Assembly (NCBI GenBank): GCA_025999435.1
Contig: BNXH01000032.1
Location: 1 to 18,755, forward strand
Direction: 5' to 3'
Origin: Bacteroidia bacterium
GTDB lineage: Bacteria; Bacteroidota; Bacteroidia; Bacteroidales; Dysgonomonadaceae
DNA: 18,755 nucleotides
Below are positions 7,519 through 14,207 of this stretch, piece by piece; position 1 is the first letter of the stretch; each line of letters starts with the position of its first letter. The position numbers were made by a program, and so were the translations under genes. The notes below the pieces were generated by a model. The model ran no database searches. It was not told the DNA's origin and saw nothing but the letters and a program-made list of their open reading frames with translations.

Positions 7519-9222
7519 ATGGAAGACGAGAAGGAGATTCAAAAAGCGCAAGACACAATCAGAGAAGCGCACAAGGAAAACAAACCATCTGGGAATAAAA
7601 AAATATACATATGGTTGCCGTTATGCATAGCGGTAAGTATTGCTGTGGGTATTTTTATAGGAAATGCGTTTTCTATATTTAACAATACGCATGGTTGGTT
7701 CGGAGGGAAGAATAAACTGGATCTGATATTCGATTATGTCAGCAAGGCGTATGTGGATACGGTGAATATAGATGATATGGTAGAAGAGGCCATTCCTTCA
7801 GTATTGATGGGGCTTGATCCCCATTCCGATTATATACCGGCGAAAGTAATGGAACAACGCGGAGGTGAGCTTGATGGCCACTTTAGCGGGATCGGTGTCG
7901 AATTTCTTATATTGAACGATACATTAACTGTCGTAAATGCCGTGCCGGGAGGACCTTCCGAAGCTGTTGGTATTCAGGCTGGCGATAGAATCGTATCTGT
8001 AAATGATACATTGTTCTCAGGAAAGCAATTGAATGAAAATAAGATTCTCAGTACGCTGAAGGGACCGAAGGGTACTAAAATCAAATTGGATGTAAGAAGA
8101 AAAGGACAGAAAGGACTGATTCCTTTCGTTGTTACAAGAGCTGATGTACCTGTAAAAAGCGTGGATGTAGCATATATGCTGGATGATAAGAATGGATATA
8201 TAAAAATAAGCAAATTTGGAGGAAATACATTCAATGAGTTCATTGCAGCTATAGCTAAACTAAAGAGCCAGGGTTGTACCTCTTTTATTGTAGACCTTCA
8301 GCAGAATAGTGGAGGATATCTGGAAGCAGCCTTGAGGATGACGAATGAATTTTTGTCGAATGGAGACCTTATAGTATATACCGAAGGGCGGACATCTCCA
8401 CGGGAGAATTTTTTTGCTGATAATACCGGAACATGTAAAACCAATCAACTGGTAGTTTTGGTAGATGAAGGTAGCGCCTCTTCCAGCGAGATATTTGCAG
8501 GAGCCATTCAAGATAATGACAGAGGGCTGATTGTCGGGCGTCGTTCTTTCGGAAAAGGTTTGGTGCAAGCGCCCTACAGATTTAAAGATGGCTCGGAGTT
8601 ACGTCTTACGATAGCGAGATATTATACTGCTTCGGGAAGAAATATACAGAAAGCTTATGAAAGAGGAAATCGTGATGACTATAATTTGGATTTGTATAAT
8701 CGTTATAATCGGGGCGAGTTTGATAATAAAGACAGTATAAAGTTCGATAATCTGCCATTGTTTCACACACTGGGAGGACGCCCTGTGTATGGTAATGATG
8801 GAATTTTGTCTGATATTTTTGTGCCACGTGATACTGCCGGAGTAAATTCTTATTATATAAGGGTTGCTAATAAAGGACTATTGAGGGAGTATGCTTATGT
8901 GTTTACGGAGAATAACAGAGCTAGATTAAGTAGCATCAAAACATGGCAGGAAATGGCAAAATTTCTTGCGAATCAACCCCTTGTTGATAATTTTGTAGAA
9001 TATGTCTATTCTAAAGGTATCCGTCGCCAACCATATTTGATAGAGGAAGCTAGAAAGTTAATGCAGAACCAGATAGAAGCATTGATAGTTAAAAATTTCT
9101 TTGGAGACGATGGTTTCTATCCGTTGTTTCAACGCGACGATAAGACTATTTTAGAAGGATTGAAGCTATTGAAAGCAAATAAAGCAACCCCTGAAAATAT
9201 AAGAAAAGGAAGTTATAAATAA
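7519..9222 (+). CDS. Carboxyl-terminal processing protease (peptidase S41) with PDZ domain
   Basis: This 567-residue periplasmic protease of the CtpA/Prc family is anchored by one N-terminal membrane segment (about residues 28-50, WLPLCIAVSIAVGIFIG) after a charged cytosolic tail. A PDZ domain follows at about 115-200 (GVEFLILNDTLTVVNAVPGG, AGDRIVSVND). The S41 catalytic core carries Ser321 in GSASSSEIFAGA and Lys346 in SFGKGLVQ. The 25-residue separation equals that of the Ser/Lys dyad in E. coli Tsp. An approximately 180-residue C-terminal extension follows the core. The ATG begins directly after the deaminase stop, so the two genes are co-transcribed, and a bidirectional terminator closes the unit. 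Family members trim C-termini of periplasmic or envelope proteins; the substrates here are unknown. Confidence 0.93.
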   Translation: MEDEKEIQKAQDTIREAHKENKPSGNKKIYIWLPLCIAVSIAVGIFIGNAFSIFNNTHGWFGGKNKLDLIFDYVSKAYVDTVNIDDMVEEAIPSVLMGLDPHSDYIPAKVMEQRGGELDGHFSGIGVEFLILNDTLTVVNAVPGGPSEAVGIQAGDRIVSVNDTLFSGKQLNENKILSTLKGPKGTKIKLDVRRKGQKGLIPFVVTRADVPVKSVDVAYMLDDKNGYIKISKFGGNTFNEFIAAIAKLKSQGCTSFIVDLQQNSGGYLEAALRMTNEFLSNGDLIVYTEGRTSPRENFFADNTGTCKTNQLVVLVDEGSASSSEIFAGAIQDNDRGLIVGRRSFGKGLVQAPYRFKDGSELRLTIARYYTASGRNIQKAYERGNRDDYNLDLYNRYNRGEFDNKDSIKFDNLPLFHTLGGRPVYGNDGILSDIFVPRDTAGVNSYYIRVANKGLLREYAYVFTENNRARLSSIKTWQEMAKFLANQPLVDNFVEYVYSKGIRRQPYLIEEARKLMQNQIEALIVKNFFGDDGFYPLFQRDDKTILEGLKLLKANKATPENIRKGSYK

Positions 9223-9236
9223 GCCTTAAGGGATAT

Positions 9237-9270
9237 AAAAAATAGCCGGATCGAATCCGGCCATTTTTTT
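9237..9270. terminator. Bidirectional terminator between protease and acetyltransferase genes
   Basis: The stem is GCCGGAT (9245-9251) with ATCCGGC (9255-9261) around a three-base loop CGA. A run of six A precedes it and seven T follow it. It can stop the S41 transcript on the plus strand and the acetyltransferase transcript on the minus strand, whose stop codon begins at 9269. Confidence 0.88.
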
Positions 9271-10291
9271 ATTGACAATCAATAGTTCCTATTACCCTGT
9301 CTAAGGCTCCTTTTACCAGTTCATAAGCCATGATGTATTTTTCAGGCACATCATGTGCATACTTTATTCCGAATGAAGCTGTCGACCGGAAACCAAACCT
9401 ATTGTAATATGCCGGATCGCCACAAAGAAATACGGCTTTATAACCAAGTTTTCCGGCAAGTCTGAATCCTTCATGTATCAAGGCGGAACCAATTCCCATA
9501 TTGCGATATTCAAATAAAATTGATAGTGGAGCTATCAACAATCCTTCGAATTTGCTATTGTCCGGTTGTAGTACATATGTTTTAGTAAACATAATATGCC
9601 CGATGAGCATATCTTTTGTCTCCGCTACTAACGCTAGTTCCGGTATATAATTTTCACTATTTCGCAATCCGTTGGCAAAATCTTGTTCGTCTCCGTCTTT
9701 TACTTTTGCAGTTTCAAAGGCAGTTTTTATAAGACTGTATATTTCAGGATAATCTGTTTCTTTTTCCTGCCTGATTTTGTAATTCGGAATGTTATTTAAT
9801 TTCCACCATAGACTGGTATCAGTAACTTTATATTTGACCATCCTGCATTTTTCTAAAACTCGCATAGAAGCCGGATTGTCTTTGTATGTCTCGGCAATTA
9901 CGCTGTTCACCCCAGATTGCCGCAAAGCCCATTCTGATAATGCCTTAACAGTTTCGGTCATGTATCCTTGATTGCGGTAATCTGAATTTGTACCGTAGCC
10001 TATTTCAACTTGACCATATTCGTTTGGTTTGTATTTGAAACAAGCGCTGCCTATTGCCTTATTTTCTGATTTGAGAATAATCTGCCAATTTGTGTACCAC
10101 AAGTAACTATCCGGATACTTTAGAGCTTCTTTATAATTGTACTCCATAGCCATCTGGGTATCTTCATCCATACTTTCATAAGAAGGAGCCAGGCCTAAAG
10201 CCTGCTCCATCTTATCTGTTCCAAGTAATAGCAATTGAAATTGCTCTTTTGTTAAGGGAACTATTTTTAAACGATTGGTTTCTATTATCAT
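9269..10291 (-). CDS. Two-domain GNAT N-acetyltransferase
   Basis: This 340-residue protein is made of two GNAT domains in tandem. The first (about residues 1-165) is RimJ/RimL-like (MIIETNRLKIVPLT), with the acetyl-CoA pyrophosphate loop at YRNQGYMTET (Arg106-Gly109) and a following NPASMRVLEKCRM block. The second (about 170-335) resembles YhbS-type GNATs, with its loop at EYRNMGIGSALI (Arg263, Gly266, Gly268) and a YNRFGFR C-terminal motif. Both loops look intact, so both domains may bind acetyl-CoA. The acceptor could be a small molecule, an antibiotic or a protein N-terminus; nothing visible decides. The ATG at 10291 is the only good start. The gene is monocistronic, divergent from mutA and closed by the bidirectional terminator. 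Confidence 0.85.
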   Translation of the reverse strand: MIIETNRLKIVPLTKEQFQLLLLGTDKMEQALGLAPSYESMDEDTQMAMEYNYKEALKYPDSYLWYTNWQIILKSENKAIGSACFKYKPNEYGQVEIGYGTNSDYRNQGYMTETVKALSEWALRQSGVNSVIAETYKDNPASMRVLEKCRMVKYKVTDTSLWWKLNNIPNYKIRQEKETDYPEIYSLIKTAFETAKVKDGDEQDFANGLRNSENYIPELALVAETKDMLIGHIMFTKTYVLQPDNSKFEGLLIAPLSILFEYRNMGIGSALIHEGFRLAGKLGYKAVFLCGDPAYYNRFGFRSTASFGIKYAHDVPEKYIMAYELVKGALDRVIGTIDCQ

Positions 10292-10337
10292 TTTTATATT
10301 AATTACGTTAATTAAAGGATATAATGATACCCTTCAC

Positions 10338-10368
10338 CAAATATGATTTTTTTAATAATACGATAAAA
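10338..10368 (-). promoter_or_regulatory. Possible promoter of the GNAT gene
   Basis: On the minus strand CATATTTG (10345 to 10338) differs from TAnnTTTG at one consensus position. TTTT (10368 to 10365) lies 19 bases upstream. The box is 46 bases before the ATG at 10291. The match is weak and could arise by chance in this AT-rich DNA. Confidence 0.3.
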
Positions 10369-10400
10369 CTCCCGAAAGATTATTCGAGAAAAACGAAAGG

Positions 10401-10426
10401 ATAATCTGTAAGCCTTTACAGATTAT
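10401..10426. repeat. Perfect 11-bp inverted repeat with 4-base loop
   Basis: ATAATCTGTAA (10401-10411) and TTACAGATTAT (10416-10426) pair without mismatch around GCCT. No T tract follows on the plus strand, so it is not a standard terminator for that direction. It lies about 110 bases upstream of the GNAT start and 360 upstream of mutA. It could be an operator or the end of an unseen small transcript. Confidence 0.8.
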
Positions 10427-10515
10427 TTACCCCACCAATATATTCTTAACTTTAGAAGTCATAAATTGTAATATGACACAAATATATAAAAAATGATTAA
10501 ATTATGCTTAATTGA

Positions 10516-10542
10516 TATGTGTATTTTACATTTTAACACATA
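10516..10542. promoter_or_regulatory. Dyad symmetry TATGTGT-N13-ACACATA upstream of the mut promoter
   Basis: Two perfect 7-base half-sites are separated by 13 bases and centred roughly 107 bases upstream of the predicted mutA transcription start. Such a spacing suits a dimeric regulator, but no family can be named. In AT-rich DNA a 7-bp dyad may also be coincidental. Confidence 0.3.
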
Positions 10543-10599
10543 GCCTTCGATAAAGTGTGAATAATACCTTGTTAAATAAGAAATTTTAGTCTATAAAAC

Positions 10600-10630
10600 T
10601 TTAGTAAGCAAACAAAATGACTTACTTTTG
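10600..10630 (+). promoter_or_regulatory. Promoter of the mutA-menA-CPBP-mutB operon
   Basis: TACTTTTG at 10623-10630 is an exact TAnnTTTG box. TTTA at 10600-10603 stands 19 bases upstream as a near-consensus -33 element. Transcription would begin near 10637, leaving about 130 bases of untranslated leader before the mutA ATG at 10766. The other operons here have leaders of roughly 15-30 bases. Confidence 0.6.
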
Positions 10631-10765
10631 TGGTGCATTTTAAGAAGTATAACTATTTGAGTTTAAGCACTTATAAATAATGTTACAGTTAAAAGACTTG
10701 ACCGCCGTACAATCGACTAAAAATCAATACAATAAACCTATATACATTAAACAATAAATTTAATC

Positions 10766-12652
10766 ATGGCTAATCAAAAAGAAAAGCTTTTCTCTGACTT
10801 TCCGCGAATCTCAACCGAAGAGTGGATGGCTAAGATTGTGGCTGACCTTAAAGGCGCCGATTTTGAGAAAAAACTTGTTTGGAAAACAAACGAAGGGTTC
10901 AATGTCAACCCATTTTACAGAAGCGAGGATCTGGGAGGTCTTAAGACTGTAGATTCTCTTCCTGGCGAATTTCCTTACGTTCGTGGTACCAAGAAAGACA
11001 ATGACTGGTACACTCGTCAGGATATCAATGTGGAGGATTTCAAGGCTGCGAATGCAAAAGCACTTGATGTTCTGAACAAAGGTATTACGTCAATAAGTTT
11101 TCATATTGATGGAGACGACGTAAACGTAGAGAACGTAAAAACTTTGCTGAAGGATATTCATCCTGAAGCTGTAGAATTAAACTTCAGTACGTGTCATCGT
11201 AAAGCATTGGAGTTGACTAAAATCTTAGTTGGTTACTTCAAAGAGTTAGGTGCAGATGTAATGAAATGTTTTGGTTCTGTCAATTACGACGCGTTTAAAC
11301 CTCTTTTGAAAAAAGGACGTGATGCGGAAGGTTGGGTTGAAAAAGCTGCTGAGATTGTTAAGGCTGCTACACCTCTTCCCCGTTTCCGCGTACTTGCAGT
11401 AAACGCTCATGCATTGAGTGATGGCGGAGCATTTATTTATCAGGAATTAGGCTATGCTCTGGCTAATGGTAATCAATTGTTGAGCGCCTTAGTTGAGGCA
11501 GGATTAGATCCGACATTGGTAGCAAAGAAGATTAAATTCAACTTTGGCATTGGCGGTAATTATTTCATGGAGATAGCAAAATTTCGTGCTGCACGTTGGT
11601 TATGGGCTGAAATAGTTGAAGCTTACAATCCGATTTGTCCTAATGACTGTCCTAATAAATCACCTGAGGGTATCTGTCGTTGTGCTGCTAAAATATATGC
11701 ACATGCTCAGACTTCAACTTTCAACAAGACAGTTTATGATGCGCATGTAAACTTGCTTCGCACTCAAACGGAAGCTATGTCTGCAACTATTGCAGGAGTT
11801 AATTCTCTTACAGTGCGTCCATTCGATGAAACATATAAAACGTCGGATGAATTTTCGGAACGTATTGCACGTAATCAACAACTATTGTTGAAGGAAGAAT
11901 GTCATTTTGATAAAATAACAGATCCTTCTTCAGGTTCATACTATATTGAAAATCTGACAAAATCTATTGCGGAGCAAGCTTGGAAATTATTCCTTGAAGT
12001 TGACGAAAAAGGATTTTACGAAGCTCTTAAAGCCGGTACTGTTCAAACAGCGGTTAAAACTTCTGCTGATAACCGGTTTAAAGGACTTGCTACTCGTCGC
12101 GAAGTATTGTTAGGCACGAACCAATTTCCTAACTTTACTGAGCAAGCTTCAAGTAAAATTGTTGAAAAAGAAGCATGTGGATGCGGTTGTGGTAAAGACG
12201 CTCCTTATTTGGCCCTACCGGCAGATCGCTTAGGTATGGCATTTGAAGCGCTTCGCCTTGCAACGGAAAAGCATGGTGCACCAACGGTATTTATGCTTAC
12301 AATTGGTAATCTCGGTATGCGTTTGGCCCGTGCTCAGTTCTCTAGTAACTTCTTTGCTTGTGCAGGTTATAAGATTATAGATAATTTAGGGTTCGAAACA
12401 GTTGAAGCAGGTGTGAAGGCAGCTCGTGAAAAGAAAGCTGACATCATCGTACTTTGTTCGAGTGATGACGAATATGCTACATATGCTCCGGAAGCTCATA
12501 AATTGATTGCAGGACAAGAACATTTTGTTGTAGCCGGCGCTCCCGCATGTATGGATGATCTTAAGGCGCAAGGTATTGAGCATTTTATCAATGTAAGAAG
12601 CAATGTGCTTGACACATTGAGAACATTTAATGCTAAACTGGGAATAGAATAA
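10766..12652 (+). CDS. mutA: Methylmalonyl-CoA mutase small (beta) subunit
   Basis: This 628-residue protein is the non-catalytic partner of MutB in the adenosylcobalamin-dependent succinyl-CoA/methylmalonyl-CoA mutase. In fermenting Bacteroidetes the enzyme feeds propionate formation. The N-terminal region (LFSDFPRISTEEWMAKI, LKGADFEKKLVWKT) and the block THVNLLRTQTEAM-like AHVNLLRTQTEAM are typical of MutA. The C-terminal Rossmann-like domain (about 485-628) has GNLGMRLARAQF where MutB has the DxHxxG cobalamin motif. It therefore lacks the His ligand, as expected for the small subunit. Two cysteine-rich stretches stand out: Cys291, 295, 304 and 306, and CGCGCG at 471-476 in the linker before the C-terminal domain. 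The gene is first in a four-gene run and 22 bases separate it from the menA-like gene. Confidence 0.94.
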   Translation: MANQKEKLFSDFPRISTEEWMAKIVADLKGADFEKKLVWKTNEGFNVNPFYRSEDLGGLKTVDSLPGEFPYVRGTKKDNDWYTRQDINVEDFKAANAKALDVLNKGITSISFHIDGDDVNVENVKTLLKDIHPEAVELNFSTCHRKALELTKILVGYFKELGADVMKCFGSVNYDAFKPLLKKGRDAEGWVEKAAEIVKAATPLPRFRVLAVNAHALSDGGAFIYQELGYALANGNQLLSALVEAGLDPTLVAKKIKFNFGIGGNYFMEIAKFRAARWLWAEIVEAYNPICPNDCPNKSPEGICRCAAKIYAHAQTSTFNKTVYDAHVNLLRTQTEAMSATIAGVNSLTVRPFDETYKTSDEFSERIARNQQLLLKEECHFDKITDPSSGSYYIENLTKSIAEQAWKLFLEVDEKGFYEALKAGTVQTAVKTSADNRFKGLATRREVLLGTNQFPNFTEQASSKIVEKEACGCGCGKDAPYLALPADRLGMAFEALRLATEKHGAPTVFMLTIGNLGMRLARAQFSSNFFACAGYKIIDNLGFETVEAGVKAAREKKADIIVLCSSDDEYATYAPEAHKLIAGQEHFVVAGAPACMDDLKAQGIEHFINVRSNVLDTLRTFNAKLGIE

Positions 12653-12674
12653 CAATTTAAATCGAATTAATAAA

Positions 12675-13574
12675 GTGGAAACAAAACCAACTTTGAAAGA
12701 CTGGATAATTGCTGTACGGCCATGGTCGTTTCCTGTATCTTCCCTTCCTGCTTTTATTGCTATGATATATACCATGCATACTCATCCCGGAAGCTCAGCT
12801 AATTGGATATTGGGTGTGATGGCTATAATCGGAGCAGTTATTTTTCATGCAGGAGGAAATCTTATCAGCGACTATAACGATTATAAATATGGTGTAGACC
12901 GTGAAGGTAAGGTAGGAACAGATATACTGACCAGTAAATTATTCACTCCAAAACAAGTATTAGTTTATGGATGGATATTTATAATCATCGGTACTTGTTT
13001 AGGTTTATTCCTAATATCACAATCGGGAATTGGTCTTTTGTGGATTGGTTTGTTGGGTGCTATAGGTGCTGTTTTTTATTATATATTTAAATTCAGAGCA
13101 TTAGGAGACTTGCTGATATTTTTGGTTTACGGACCTACTATCATGCTTGGTACAGGTTACGTTATGCTTGGTTACATCGATTGGACATTGTTGTTCGTTT
13201 CTCTTCCTATGGCCTTCATCACGGTTAATGTATTGCATTCGAACAATACACGTGATATAAGAAGCGACCGTTATGCTGAGATCAAGACATATGCAATGGT
13301 TATCGGTGTAAAGGCTTCGGTTATTCATTACTACATATTGACTATTTTATCATATGTTTCTATTGTGGTGATGGTTATATTGAATATTCTGCCTGTAACT
13401 GCGCTTATAACTTTGATAACTATTCCGATAGCTATCAAAAATTGTAAAGCGATGTCGCAGATTACCGAAGATGATGTGACTCCTATTAATGATTTGGATA
13501 AGAATACCGCTCAGTTGCAATTGATGTTTAGTGCATCATTGTCGTTGGGACTGATAATCGCTATTATAATATGA
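12675..13574 (+). CDS. menA: 1,4-dihydroxy-2-naphthoate polyprenyltransferase (MenA-like, UbiA superfamily)
   Basis: This 299-residue membrane protein has many hydrophobic helices and the two Asp-rich motifs of UbiA prenyltransferases. The first is SDYNDYKYGVD (Asp66, Asp69, Asp75) and the second NNTRDIRSD (Asp194, Asp198). The sequence around them (GGNLISDYNDYKYGVD, RALGDLLIFLVYG, VLHSNNTRDIRSDR) lines up with E. coli MenA as I remember it. The enzyme attaches the isoprenoid tail to DHNA in menaquinone synthesis. I accept the GTG at 12675 as start because VETKPTLKDWIIAVRPWSFP is the expected MenA N-terminus and no ATG lies near. The ATG of the CPBP gene overlaps its stop (ATGA at 13571-13574), so translation is coupled. 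Finding it between mutA and mutB is unexpected. Another UbiA acceptor is possible but less likely. Confidence 0.85.
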   Translation: METKPTLKDWIIAVRPWSFPVSSLPAFIAMIYTMHTHPGSSANWILGVMAIIGAVIFHAGGNLISDYNDYKYGVDREGKVGTDILTSKLFTPKQVLVYGWIFIIIGTCLGLFLISQSGIGLLWIGLLGAIGAVFYYIFKFRALGDLLIFLVYGPTIMLGTGYVMLGYIDWTLLFVSLPMAFITVNVLHSNNTRDIRSDRYAEIKTYAMVIGVKASVIHYYILTILSYVSIVVMVILNILPVTALITLITIPIAIKNCKAMSQITEDDVTPINDLDKNTAQLQLMFSASLSLGLIIAIII

Positions 13575-14188
13575 AGAAACTTGTAGAACTTGTTTTATAC
13601 GCAGCAATATTTTGGTTTGTGATGTTCTCACCGTGGACAAGTGGGCATATTAGTTTCTGGTATGCCATGATTCTTGCTACAGGAACATTAACCATTTTGT
13701 CTTTGACTTTTGGAAAGGATTGGAAATCGCAGTTCTCTTTCAATGTAAAAGATATTGCGTTAGGCATTGGTTCTGCTATTGTATTATGGGGAGTGTTTTA
13801 TCTGGGAAATGAAATATCCGGATTGCTTTTCGATTTTGCTCATCCGCAAGTGGGTGACGTTTATGCCATGAAAGACGGGCAAAACCAACTTTTTCTTGCA
13901 TTGGCTTTACTATTCTGGATTGGTCCTGCCGAAGAAATCTTTTGGCGAGGCTATGTTCAGAGGACACTGGCTGAGAGTAAACTCGGAGGTATGAAAGCAT
14001 TTATTATTACAACGCTTATCTATGCTCTGGTGCATATTTGGGCTTTCAATTTTATGCTATTTATGGCCGCTCTAATTTGTGGCATATTCTGGGGATTCAT
14101 TTATATGAAAAACAGAAATTTACTTACAGTGCTCATTTCCCATGCTATATGGGATGTAGCCGTTTTCATTTTATTTCCTATTTCGTAA
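13571..14188 (+). CDS. CPBP-family intramembrane metalloprotease (CAAX/Abi family)
   Basis: This 205-residue multi-pass membrane protein belongs to the CPBP (PF02517-type) family of Rce1-like intramembrane proteases. The diagnostic motifs are present: AEEIFWRGY (Glu121, Glu122, Arg126), LIYALVHIW (His155) and SHAIWD (His191), which together form the predicted metal-binding active site. Bacterial members include bacteriocin self-immunity proteins and proteins of unknown role; nothing here defines a substrate. The start overlaps the menA-like stop by four bases (ATGA), and mutB begins 20 bases after its end. It is therefore an internal member of the mut operon. It could process or stabilise the neighbouring membrane prenyltransferase, but that is speculation. 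Confidence 0.88.
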   Translation: MKKLVELVLYAAIFWFVMFSPWTSGHISFWYAMILATGTLTILSLTFGKDWKSQFSFNVKDIALGIGSAIVLWGVFYLGNEISGLLFDFAHPQVGDVYAMKDGQNQLFLALALLFWIGPAEEIFWRGYVQRTLAESKLGGMKAFIITTLIYALVHIWAFNFMLFMAALICGIFWGFIYMKNRNLLTVLISHAIWDVAVFILFPIS

Positions 14189-14207
14189 ATAATCAAACAA
14201 CAAAAAT

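Larger units (their letters stand above)
10292..10765. other. 474-bp intergenic region between the GNAT gene and mutA
   Basis: This AT-rich gap between divergent genes holds no credible reading frame. It contains a weak promoter for the GNAT gene, a perfect 11-bp hairpin at 10401-10426, a TATGTGT/ACACATA dyad at 10516-10542 and the mutA promoter at 10600-10630. That promoter is followed by a leader of about 130 bases. I looked for a cobalamin riboswitch because MutAB needs B12, but saw no B12-box-like block or the expected structure. Confidence 0.7.

Noticed and set aside
10516..10542. CRP/FNR site upstream of mutA
   Set aside because: The dyad TATGTGT-N13-ACACATA does not match the TGTGA-N6-TCACA spacing; it is kept only as an unnamed dyad.
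10637..10765. Cobalamin riboswitch ahead of mutA
   Set aside because: No B12-box-like conserved block or extended paired structure can be seen in the leader.
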